From Amorphophallus konjac (taxonomy: Eukaryota; Streptophyta; Magnoliopsida; Alismatales; Araceae): a stretch of 64,000 bases of DNA. The position numbers and the translations under genes were made by a program. The notes beneath the pieces are model-generated. The model searched no databases. It was given only the letters and a program-made list of their open reading frames with translations, and had not been told where the DNA came from. The number at the start of each line of letters is the position of its first letter. The stretch's first letter is position 1. Location of the stretch: positions 321,141,933 to 321,205,932 of the forward strand of contig CM040123.1 in the NCBI GenBank assembly GCA_022559845.1. The letters are read 5' to 3'. This document shows positions 1 through 9,414 of this stretch, piece by piece.

Positions 1-640
1 CGTCCATCATTTGAGTGCAACACTCGCCGAACCCTTTCCCCCCTTGCGCGGCTCGCTTCAAAACTCAAAATGGATCAAAAGAGGAAGAGATCGGAGGACC
101 TACCAGACCGTGTTCACCTCCCTCCGCGACATCGGGCCCCTCGGGTCCCTCGGGGGCCCGAAGTGGCCCTTCCTCCTCCATGGACGCCGTTCCGTGCTCT
201 GGCGCGTCCCTCCTCAGGCGAGGGGTCCCGCGTCCCTCTCCACCTTCGCCGTGGTCCAGACCGCCGAACTCCATTCGATCAAGGGGAAGAAGACAAAGAC
301 GGGCGAGCGAGTTTCGGCGGAAGGCGGGCTTGTTTGCGGGTAAGGCACGGGAGAAGAAAGGCCACCCGTCGCTTTAAATTTGAATTCGACTATTAAGACG
401 CGTCCTCGCGCCTGGACGCGCCCAAAAAAAAGGGGAGAAAGGAAACAAAATCCCCCCGTGCAAAGCGTAGTTCCCCGCTGTTCAGGGCAAGGTCTCGTGG
501 AGGGTGCCTCGAAGGATAACTTAGTGTAAAGAAGAAAGTGTGGGAGAGAGAAAAGTACACACAACACAAGAAAGTCATTTTCATTTCATATAATAGCCAA
601 AAGTACATCATGCAGTAAGGAGGGTGGAGTGTACAAGCAA
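1..640. other. No supported gene; GC-rich flank
   Basis: Overlapping open frames occur on both strands because the stretch is GC-rich and short of stops, but none shows a recognisable domain or good splice borders. It lies downstream of the minus-strand plant mobile domain gene and may hold its 3' untranslated region. A partial relative of the GGCGTCC..GGACGCC palindrome lies near 393-424 (CGCGTCC..GGACGCG). Nothing else is supported. Confidence 0.4.
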
Positions 641-644
641 CTCT

Positions 645-938
645 CTAACTCTCACCATCACCCTCCTGGTCATCTCTCTCCTCCCCCCTCTGACGGGGAT
701 CCCTAGGGGGCCTCTGCGACCTCTGCGAACCCTGAGAAACCGTGCTCGCCTCGCCCTGCGGTGGCACCCCAGCCTCGAAGACACGACGACGCTCCTCGGC
801 CGAAGAAACCAGATAGCTGCCCATGGAAAAAGAACCAGACTGACGAAGTCGCGCCCCGCGTTCCTTCGCCCTCTGGTACCGCTCCTCGCTCTCTCGAAGC
901 CTCCCCTCCGCCGTGTGGAGACTCAATCGGAGCTCCAT
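645..938 (-). CDS. Candidate last exon of the mobile-domain gene
   Basis: The frame reads as a charged, coiled-coil-like segment (ALEAQLMELRLSL onward, rich in E, R and Q), then a Gly/Ser stretch and a hydrophilic tail ending in a stop at 645. This style continues the heptad-rich exons 5-7 of the upstream minus-strand gene. The stretch between this frame and exon 7 is a GA-rich microsatellite with a possible GTGAGA donor near 1034 and several AGs, but I could not find a junction that keeps frame. It is therefore either a real final exon joined in a way I cannot resolve, or former coding sequence cut off by microsatellite slippage. The ATG at 938 may simply be internal. Confidence 0.4.
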   Translation of the reverse strand: MELRLSLHTAEGRLRESEERYQRAKERGARLRQSGSFSMGSYLVSSAEERRRVFEAGVPPQGEASTVSQGSQRSQRPPRDPRQRGEERDDQEGDGES

Positions 939-1037
939 CAGCTGGGCTTCCAGAGCCCTCCTCTCGTCCTAGTCTCACAGTCGCTCCGCCCTCCTGTCCT
1001 CTCTCTCTCTCTCTGTCCTCTCCCTCTCCTCTCTCTC

Positions 1038-3737
1038 TCACGTCGCCTCCCTCCTCGACAGTTCGAGGACGATCCGTAAATCCAGCACGTCATGAGGGAG
1101 CTCCTCAGCCTCCCGTCGACGTTCCTCCTCCAGGTCCATAATCCGGGCGTCACGCTCCGCCACCCGAGCATCGCGCTCCTGCTCGGCACGAACAGCACGG
1201 GCCATGGTCTCTCGAATCTCGGCCACCTGTCAAAGCACGCATACATCGTAAGAGAGAGGTGAAGGATGAAAGAGTAACTAGAGGAGGGTCAGGGCCAAGT
1301 AGGCACTCACTTGAGCCTCGCGGTCACGCTCGGCCTCCTCGGCGCGAGCCACCGCATACGCCAGCTGCTCCTGGAGGGCAGAAACCTCCGGAGGAGGGCC
1401 CCGCGAACTGGAACCCGCTCCACCAGCCATCCCGGCTGCCGCTGTCTGGTGGGCCCGCTGAAACACGGGCCAAGCGTCAGTCAAAGGCTAAGCATCAAAA
1501 ATCCAGGTCACAAAAAATGCATTGCATAGACTCACCAGGATCTCCAACTCCTGTCGGATGGCCACGAACTGTCGCCTGGCGTCCGCCAACTGGGCCCGCA
1601 GGTCGGCGATCATGTTGTCACGAGCATCCTGCATTGCACATAAGTTAGTGCCACATGCATATACATATAGAAGGGTGAAGCATTTTTCATTTCACTTACC
1701 CCTGCCATACCACCAAGGAAAAGGCGGTCCCCGTACGTAGCCCGGTACCGTCTCAGGTAATCAGTACTGTTCTGTACATGGAACACCATTGGGACACCGA
1801 CCTGCTGCCAGTCCTGGTACTGTACCAGGAAGCGCGTATGCCAGTCCACGATCTTCGCCTTCCCCTTGGTCTTCCGCCCGATGCGGGCCGGCTCATCTAC
1901 ATCAACCCACTCCTGGGCTAGCCCCAACGTCCTCATAACCAGCCTCAGCCGAAGCGGCTCGATCTCATTCAGGCAATGGACCCACACGTCCCGCCTGAAA
2001 CGAGGAAGACCCGCTACAACCCAAGGCTGGCCAGCGTCGCCCATGCCCAGGTAGGGTCTCCACACCACCTGCATCACCATACATACATCATGATAGTTAC
2101 CATTCAGTCACATGTATAAAAAACACAAAAAATCATACGCATCATACCATGGCCTCGGGATACTCGCTCAGCTCCCGACGAAGTGACGCCAGCTGGTAGC
2201 TGTGTGGTGCCGCTACCACGACCGGCCTCCACTGTCGCGCTAGAGGAACGACTCTCCTGTTCCCCTGCCTGGCCCTCCCCATAGGGAAGTAGTAATAACT
2301 CCACACCTGCATCCGTCATACATCATTAGCACGAGTAATTGCATATTTAACTACGGTAAAATGCATAAATAAATTATGTACCTGGAGAAAAGGTGCGAAG
2401 TCGCTGACTGTCGTCTCCCTCTCTGAAGTCTGGGAGAGATCAGCAATCAAATGGGCAAGCAGAGCCACCCCCCACCCGTAGTGCCCCACTCTGTCAAGGT
2501 CCGCCAGGATCCCGAGGAAGCGGCAGTGGATGCCATCCCCCTTCGTCCCCAGCAGAAGGCGGCCCAGGAAGAAGAAAAGAAACCTCCGGAGGTCTAGATC
2601 CACCAGCTCCCGCTCGCTCGGGTCCTGGGTGAAAGCTGCACGGGCATCTCCCTCCAGTCATGCCAGAAACTCCGCTCCAATCTCGCTAACCCGCTGGCGC
2701 GGGTCGACGAATCCGAGCGCCTCCATGATCTCCACTCGGCCGACTACCCTGCTGTCTCTATCAGTCACGCTCGTCTCTAACCACAGCAGGTCCAGGGCAC
2801 TCTCTCGGTAGTTGGGGTAGGTGACCCCGCTGACCGCCTCTCCGTCAACTCGTAGCCCGGTGATCCGAGCTACATCTTCAAGCGTCGGCACCATGTGCCC
2901 CCAGGGCATCAGAAATGCCCGGCTCGGTGCGTGCCACCGCTCCCTCAATGCCTGGATAAGAGGAAGGTCGAGCCGAAAGGGCTCGATCCTAAGGAAAGCT
3001 CCGAAGCCCATGGCGTCCACACGCGCCCTCTGAAAGTCTGGCAGCCCACGGTATGCTGCCACCACCAGGGACCAGCTGATCCGGCCCTTCATCACGCCCT
3101 GCACACCACAAAACCAACAAAGAACACATCAGCATCATGAATAGTAATAAACAATAACACTGTATATACTACTTATTCATTGTATTTTTTAAAAATAAAA
3201 AATAAAAATATTTATGTTTTTTTGGAGGCGTCCAACACCTTGGACGCCTCCTTTCCATTTTCTTTATTTTTTTTTAGAAAAACCCAAAAACCAAAACAAA
3301 AATAAATAAAAATATATATATATATATTATCATGGAGGTGTCCCAAGCCCTAGACGCGTCCTCATTTTTAATTCTATTTTTATTATTTACGTAAATAAAT
3401 AAAAAAATAAAAAAAAAGGAAAAAGAAAATGTGGAGGCGTCCAGGCCCCTGGACGCCTCCTTCCCTCACACTCCGGCCCTCACCACACTGCCTCTCGTCC
3501 GCCTATCCAGCCTATTAAACCAACAGATTGAAGTTCCGAGGGGCTTACCGGGTCGTGATCGTCATCTCCCACGTCGCCAGCACCCACAGTAGCCTCCACG
3601 GCCAAAGGAGGAGCCTCCACCTCCACGGCAATCTCCTCCGCCGCAGCAGCCTCCTCGACATCATCCCTCAGCCTCCTCGGACGACGAGCCCGTCGTTTCC
3701 GCTTCTCTCCACCCTGGCTCGGGCCTCCTTGCTCCAT
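1038..3737 (-). pseudogene. Plant mobile domain (PMD) protein gene, seven exons, one in-frame stop
   Basis: Exons join in phase 0 with GT..AG borders: 3737-3549, 3098-2382, 2306-2148, 2068-1700, 1628-1536, 1457-1311 and 1226-1038, about 619 codons. Exon 1 is basic then acidic (KRKRRARRPRRLRDD), a possible nuclear signal. Exons 2-4 match the aminotransferase-like plant mobile domain (PF10536): WGHMVPTLEDV near residues 129-139, then FLLGRLLLG-like and GRYSWG-like blocks (here GHYGWGVALLAHL), VWSYYYFP, and VVWRPYLG near residue 356. Exons 5-7 are charged coiled coil. A TGA at 2660-2658 (about residue 210) interrupts the domain, with coding similarity continuing in the same frame after it. PMD proteins include transposon-derived factors with roles in silencing and development; many copies are retrotransposon or Mutator cargo. 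The regular splice sites argue for a recently functional gene. One base change would explain the break; a sequencing error is not excluded. Confidence 0.8.
3099..3548 (-). other. Intron 1 of the PMD gene carrying three palindromes
   Basis: The borders are CCG|GTAAGC at 3549/3548 and TGCAG|GGCGTG at 3099/3098, and the reading frame is kept. The intron is AT-rich apart from three GC-rich 28-bp palindromes at 3224-3251, 3334-3361 and 3433-3460 and an (AT)n run at 3312-3328. If transcribed, each palindrome could fold into a short, very stable hairpin inside the pre-mRNA. Confidence 0.65.
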
Positions 3738-4124
3738 TGGAATTGGGAATGGGTCGTTTAGAGTGAACGAGTGGTCAGAATGAACAGTAAAAGTGAACAG
3801 GGGGGAGGCCCCCCCTATATATAAAAATCACCATTCTTTGGGGCGTCCAGGCGCCTGGACGCCCCCATATTTTTTTATTTTTTTCAAAATTCAAAATTTT
3901 AGGGGCGTCCAAGCGCCTGGACGCCCCCAATAAAAAATCTCAAAAAAAAATAAAAAAAAATAAAACATAGGGGCGTCCAGGCGTCTGGACGCCCCCAAAT
4001 AAAAAAAAATACCAAAAAATAATAAAGAATTGTAGGGGCGTCCAGATCCCTGGACGCCCCCCAAAAATAATAATAATAAAATAAAAATAAAAAAGTGGAG
4101 GCGTCCAAGCCCCTGGACGCCCCC
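3224..4124. repeat. Palindrome array, cluster 1 (eight copies)
   Basis: There are eight copies of a 26-28 bp palindrome of the form GGRGGCGTCCAGGC followed by its reverse complement, at 3224-3251, 3334-3361, 3433-3460, 3840-3865, 3902-3927, 3970-3995, 4035-4060 and 4097-4124. The copy at 3840-3865 is a perfect 26-bp palindrome. The sequence between copies is A/T-rich and unrelated, 35-110 bp long except for the gap holding exon 1 and the promoter of the PMD gene. The GC-rich palindrome in AT-rich spacers is therefore the conserved unit, not a longer tandem repeat. Three copies lie in intron 1 and five in the intergenic space towards the DUF7745-like gene. Confidence 0.85.
3816..3825 (-). promoter_or_regulatory. 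TATA-like box upstream of the PMD gene
   Basis: On the minus strand the sequence reads TTTATATATAG, about 80 bases before the ATG at 3737. The distance suits a plant core promoter with a short leader. It is followed by a G-rich/C-rich inverted stretch (3801-3815). The first of the promoter-side palindromes (3840-3865) lies just upstream. Confidence 0.45.
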
Positions 4125-4275
4125 ATTAAAAATATATTTTTTAATACATATATTTACATATGATCACATTATGAATAAATAAGTACATAAAAAGAAAGAA
4201 AACACAAAAACAGAAAAATGGAAAAATAAAAAATCATAACAAACGGAACTGGTCCAAAACATCAAAATGCCAGAT

Positions 4276-4281
4276 TTTATT
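4276..4281 (-). terminator. Poly(A) signal of the DUF7745-like gene
   Basis: AATAAA on the minus strand, about 20 bases after the stop codon at 4302. Its position fits a plant near-upstream element, with an AT-rich stretch and the last palindrome beyond it. Confidence 0.5.
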
Positions 4282-4301
4282 CTATCAGAAAGCAGAATGA
4301 G

Positions 4302-5711
4302 CTACATCAGGGGCTTAGGCGCCTTAGGCCTTAACTTCCCCAATTCAGTTACATAAGCCCTCCACGGCTCGCATTCTTCCACCACGTGCGCTAAGGCCTT
4401 TCCCGCAACACTTGTCTTCCAGGGAGCTTTAATGGCTTTCGCTTCCCTCACATCCGTCTCCGTGCCCAACTCCCTCTTTTTCAAAGGGACGATGCCAGTC
4501 GGTAGTGGGAATGAATGACGTGGAATGCCGATCTGGAGGCAGCACCGATGCGCGTTGTAAAGGACGAACTCGGTCGCGCCAATCAGTTGAAGATCAACTT
4601 CGAGGGAAGGCCTCATGAGGAGATCAAGCGAAAGTAAACATGCCGGTGCGCAAGTAAAGAAGCCTTGTGTCATGGTGCGGAAGTGAGACCACCAGTCTTC
4701 ACATTTCTTCAGCCACGGAACGCGGTTCACTACAGTACCATCGAAGCCTAACACGTCGGCTATGTGATGAAGAGGGCTTTGTTGGAAGAGCTTCGAAGCA
4801 GTTGGCATTCCCTCGCGGTGGTCGAATTTGAAGTGCAAATCAAGCCAGCAATTCAAGACAAGTGCGCAACCAAAAGGAGGCTTACCCATGCTCGAGGCAG
4901 TAAGGCCGCTGTAAAGATAGGCAAGGACGGCGGGTCCCACCCACTTTTCACTCCAGATTCCGCGAATGGCACTTAGTTGATCCTCCTCCACTATGTTGTC
5001 GGTATGAGGAAACAAGAGAGCAGCCGCCAGACAGATAGTGAACCCCTTCATGATTCCTTCTAAGTAGTCATCATCTGGTGCCCCCCTCAGGGCGTCCATG
5101 ACCCACTCCGCGAGCTTTTGCAAATCAATCCCCTTTTGATTACGCACCTTCCTGGCCACGTCAGGCGGCATGAAGCTTCCAAGGACGCTTTCGGAAGTCC
5201 TCCGTGTCAGCATCCGCATAGCCTTCACCTTCCCGTCACTCTTGAATTTCTTCAATCCGAGCAGAAGTTCCACCTCCTCGAGGAGGATGGTCACCTCGAA
5301 GGTCGGGAAGATAAAAGTGTGGGTCTGGGGATGCCAGATCTCCACTAGTGCGCCCATAGCCGCCCAGTCCATACGAATCTTCTCATAGTGTTTGGCGTGA
5401 ATAAGGAGCCCCTGCAGATGCCACTTCGAGAGTATGGCCCTCATGCCAATGGAGATGTTGGGAGTTAGCTTTGAAAGCCATGGCAGTTTGGAAAACTTCC
5501 TCGGGCCTGGGAAGAGTGGATATGGTTGGAAGAGAAAAGAAAGAAGAAATGAAGGAAGTAAGAAGAAGGTTCACGTGGAGAATTTTGAAAAGAATCAGCT
5601 TACCATATGCGACATGATCGTCCCACTCAAATGACCCTCGAGGTCGGAGAGTCGCCTGATCTCGTTGCTAGGCCTGCTCCTCTTCATAACGCGGGAAGAC
5701 TCTCCTTCCAT
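4302..5711 (-). CDS. DUF7745-like / plant mobile domain-related protein
   Basis: The main exon (5468 or 5510 to 4302) is open for nearly 390 codons to a TAG. After a short lead it reads WHLQGLLIHAKHYEKIRMDW, then EIWHPQTHTFIFPTFEVTILLEEVE-type sequence, which resembles the start of DUF7745/PMD-like plant proteins (a work-load of W-x-P-x-x-H-x-F then 'T..LEE'). A mid-protein hydrophobic stretch (AAALLFP, VGPAVLAYLYSGL) and a C-terminal KxxAKIRW-free basic tail follow. A 36-codon first exon is likely at 5711-5604 (MEGESSRVMKRSRPSNE) with donor ATG|GTAAGC. The strong acceptor CTTCCCAG (about 5512) throws the frame off. A weaker CAAAG acceptor at 5470-5469 joins in frame, giving about 424 residues. 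TATA and poly(A) signals flank the gene. Function is unknown; the family is usually transposon-associated. The family call is moderate, the coding call strong. Confidence 0.65.
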
Positions 5712-5801
5712 CCTGAAACCTCTAGATTCTCCTCTCTTTCCTCTCCTGAGCTTCCAAAACCCACCTTGATGCTTTTGAATGAACTAGCCTAAGGGGAGTT
5801 C

Positions 5802-5807
5802 TTATAG
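5802..5807 (-). promoter_or_regulatory. TATA-like box of the DUF7745-like gene
   Basis: The minus strand reads CTATAAGAAC about 95 bases before the ATG at 5711. Together with a GT donor after exon 1 and an AATAAA after the stop, it outlines one complete transcription unit. Confidence 0.45.
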
Positions 5808-5829
5808 GAAGGGTAGGGCGCTACAGGAC

Positions 5830-7160
5830 GGAACATGTCACATCAGCGGTCAATGTCAGGATTTTGGATAGATATCCTTTCCGTTGTGGTGCGATTCTGT
5901 TACAATTCTGTTACTTTCTGATGTTATTAATCCATGCTGGCCTGTGCAGGTTTTACTAACGGACGTCTTTGTCCTATCTCCTGTCCCACCTTTCAATGGT
6001 TGGTCCCACCCTGTCATGCATCGTAGTATATGATACCTACGCTACTAGAACATGTCAAGGACCTTGCGGCCCGAACAAATCTGGGATTTGAGTTCCCCTT
6101 CAACAAAAACAGTGACGATCCCGGAAGAATTTGGGTTGTACGGATAGGCCGTTAATTTGTGGTAGCATGGGGACGACGGTACCATTCGGTGAATTGGTGC
6201 GTGGATAAACGGGCCCCAGCCCAGTATCGGCTCACCGGATCGGTATCCTGACCCGTTCTTAACAAGTTGACAATATTATCCTTGGCTATTTTTTATTTTA
6301 GTTAGTTTTAAATTTTTATTTTAACCCAGCATGCATTCATATAGGACTTTGATTTATCGCGGAAGATCATTCAAGTGATTCGATTGCGAAAGCTGCTGTG
6401 CTTCAATTCTTACAAATATGAGATATTCCACTCCGAATGAAATACTGAGTTTCCTTGAAACGGCCCTACGTTGCTCTTCCAAAGGAGACCCTTGTTTGGA
6501 CAGACTCTCAGATATTTCTTTACTTTTTACCTTGTTTGACCCACCTTGGCCGCATCACTTCCACATCGGCAGGTAACCGCTCACCAAAGGTGAAACCTGC
6601 AGGTTTATGACCCAGGTACTTCCACACCGAGAAGTTGGTCTCTTTTTGTTTCGTGCCTGAGCGCACATCTCACCCTCCCTTATTTGATCTCCGTCCAAGC
6701 AATCGTCAATATTTGAAAGACCTTCTTCAAGGTCGCCTCATTGAAACTTCAGGAAAGATTCCAAACAGTAACGTCAAAAGCGTGTCTCATCACACCTTGG
6801 CATCAACTTATCAGTCCGCTCCCACTTCATTTCACTCCACTTCGATACCATTCCACTACGTGTCGCTCCCATGCAAAGCAGACGCCAAGGCGGGGCAGCT
6901 GTAGACACGCTATTCTTGACGTCTCCTGAGAAAGTCTCATATCACTATACAACACCCCGCAACGGCTTACGCATTTTGAATCACTTGAGTGCTTCCTTTT
7001 CTTGAGTCTTCTTCTGCCCTTTTCGGCATCCGGAATCGTCTCGTCACAGCATTCGGACGGCATCAACACCAGTCAGACGCATCAGGAGGTTCCGGAACCA
7101 AGAAGGGTGTCTGCCGGACAGCCGCCAACACCTTGTCCAAGGATCCTGGTGGGTCTTTTT
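5830..7160. other. Intergenic stretch without recognised content
   Basis: I see no domain, no long open frame with codon structure, and no clear terminal repeats. Short open frames near 6635-6930 lack support on either strand. Confidence 0.5.
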
Positions 7161-7161
7161 G

Positions 7162-7807
7162 GGGGCGTCCAGGCCACTGGACGCCCCCATTCCGCCTGGA
7201 CGCCCCCATTCTGTTAATTTATTTTATTTTTATTTTTCAAAGCCCAAAACCAAATAAAAAATAATATATTAATGGAGGCGTCCAGGCCCCTGGACGCCTC
7301 CATAAAAACAAATATAAAAATTAAAATGCCAGCTTTGGCATAAAGATAAGACAAAAAATAATAATAATAATTTATGGAGGCGTCCAAACTCCTGGACGCC
7401 TCCATGAAAACAAAAATAAAAAAATATATAAAATGCCAGTTGGCATAAAAAAATAAAACAAAAAAATAATAAAAATATATTTTCTTGGAGGCGTCCAGTC
7501 CCCTGGACGCCTCCATCAACTCCCTCACGGGCGCCGGGCACCGAACGATAGTTTGTCGTGTGTGAAAAAATCTAAATTATGGAGACGTCCAGACATCTGG
7601 ACGTGCCCATCTCCAAATGACGAGGCGCCGCTCACAAAATCACGCGTTGTGCCAAACCGCGTGCGGCCGTCGGTGGGGTTCGGTGGACCTGTTGGAGGCG
7701 TCCGGGGCCCTGGACGCCTCCACAAAAATATTCCGAAAAAGTAAATAAAAATAGAATAAAATATTAGTTAGGCCCTGATGGAGGTGTCCAGGGTCCTAGA
7801 CGCCTCC
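7162..7807. repeat. Palindrome array, cluster 2 (seven copies)
   Basis: Copies lie at 7162-7187, 7274-7301, 7376-7403, 7487-7514, 7581-7608, 7694-7721 and 7780-7807, with a half copy at 7192-7207. Spacing is about 85-115 bp. As in cluster 1, the flanks are poly-A/T-rich and share only loose similarity (ATGCCAG..TTGGCATAAA occurs in two spacers), while the GGAGGCGTCC arms are kept. Several copies differ on both arms in a compensating way (GGAG..CTCC versus GGGG..CCCC), so the pairing has been preserved. Confidence 0.85.
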
Positions 7808-7817
7808 ACCCTCCGGA

Positions 7818-7827
7818 GCTCTATAAA
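7818..7827 (+). promoter_or_regulatory. TATA box with leader-like sequence
   Basis: CTCTATAAATAGAGG is a textbook plant TATA box, eleven bases after the last palindrome. It is followed by an unstructured leader and, at 7928, a TTTTGTAG|GTGGAGG acceptor-like site. The next 500 bases (ORF 7932-8129 and beyond) show no recognisable protein. It could be the U3/R part of an old LTR or the start of a small non-coding transcript; I cannot choose. Confidence 0.45.
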
Positions 7828-8454
7828 TAGAGGCCCACCCCCTCAGTTCTGGAGGAGCTTCGAAGAGATCCGATAGGCTGCCGGAGCCCAGAGGCTACGG
7901 AGCCATTTCTAACCCGTGGGGTCTTTTGTAGGTGGAGGTTCTGCCGGCTTCTCGGGTGCCCACGCTCACGAGAGGAAGGTCGTCTTCATCCACCGCGCTT
8001 CCACGTCATCCCCACGCTGCCGGAGCTCCGCCGGATCTCACCCTCGGCTCCTCCAATAAGCCTTTTCTTCCCCTTTTCCTCCATAGTTCTTTACATTCAT
8101 CATACTGCATCCTCTATCTCCCTACATAAGGGCGCCGTCTCTTGCATACTTCTTGCAGTCATCATCGCATTTTCCTCCTACTCGAGTCCGAGAGGGGTTT
8201 AAAATCACACCAACCAGGTGTGTGTCAGGTCACGATCTCATTACTTTTATTGCAAGGAATTGTTACTACACTGCCATTTTCTAATTCCGTTCGTTTATTG
8301 TCTACTGTTTTGCAAGGGTAACCAAGGAAAGCCCTCTCCGTCGGCCGGCCGAAGGGGGAGGAAGAAGCAACCCGCCATCTCCCGCTCTTGAGGTAGGCGC
8401 GGTCACTTTCTTTATTTTGGGGTCTTTTGACCCTGGCGATCACATCTTGTCATT

Positions 8455-8925
8455 GAGGCCGCGGCGAGTCACTTCCCTAATGGCCGTTTAAATTCCCGTT
8501 CTTATATGTTATATTTTTATCTATTCATGTTCTCGAGGCCGCGGCGAGTCACTTCCCCAATGGCCGTTTAAATTCTCGTTCTTATATGTTATATTCTTAT
8601 CTAAACATGTTCTCGAGGCCGTGACGAGTCACTTCCCCAATTACCGTTTAAATTCCCGCTCTTATATTCTCTTTATATTCTGTTATATTCTTATCTATTC
8701 ATATTCTCGAGGCCGCGGCGAGTCACTTCCCCAATGGCCGTTTAAATTCCCGCTCTTTATATTCTCTTTATATTCTGTTATCTTCTTATGTGCTCATATT
8801 CTCGAGGCCGCGGCGAGTCACTTCCCCAATGGCCGTTTCAATTCTTGCTATTTAATTTCTGCACCATTCCCGTCCCCCCGAGGTCGCGGCGAGTCACTTC
8901 CCGCTATGGCCGTTTAACCCCCATA
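8455..8925 (+). repeat. Six-copy tandem repeat, 76-95 bp unit
   Basis: Units begin GAGGCCGCGGCGAGTC at 8455, 8535, 8615, 8709, 8804 and 8880. Each continues with CACTTCCC(C)AATGGCCGTTTAAATTC and then a variable AT-rich tail (TTATATGTTATATTCTTATCT). The first two intervals are 80 bp, the next two 94-95 bp because an extra TATATTCTCTT stretch was added. The GC-rich head is much better conserved than the tail. Confidence 0.85.
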
Positions 8926-9414
8926 TCTTGCTATATTACATTTGTCCCGCTCGCCCCGCCGGAGCAATCTCCCATGGTGGCCCCTTCTCTCTTCTCTTAT
9001 TTCTGTGTTGCAGCAAACAAAAGGGGAGCCCGCGCGCTCCGCGTCTTCTCCGCTCCCCGAACCGCGTGACGTCGCTCACAGCTGGGCCAAGACTAGACCA
9101 CCTTCCATAATCCGCTCGAAAAGAACGGAGGGAGGACTTTTTCTGAGTTCTCCTCGCGTGGCTCCCGAAGCTATGGAATGGCACCTCCGGTATAGAGAGG
9201 CCCGAACACTGAAGGTACTGGTCGAAGGAGGGGAGACCCTCTCCAGGGCGACCGGGATTGGGTCTCCCCAGAGCAACCTTGCCTCGGAGCCCCCACCGGT
9301 TTGCTCGGGCTAAGCTACCTCGCCGCGTATCCCCCCGACCTCGATCAGTTGTGACTGGGTCATTTCATCCTGTGACCCTCCAGCCTCGACCGGCTCGGAC
9401 CGGACCCCTCCGTC
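8926..9414. other. Short interval without supported gene
   Basis: GC-rich sequence open in several frames. The minus-strand frame may continue the C-terminal part of the decayed ORF at 9415-10629 past its stop, but the similarity is too weak to annotate. Confidence 0.35.

Noticed and set aside
3224..7807. Palindrome array as a CRISPR-like array
   Set aside because: The repeats are palindromes with variable AT-rich spacers, which superficially fits, but the window is plant nuclear DNA with introns and retrotransposons. There are no cas genes, and the spacings are irregular.
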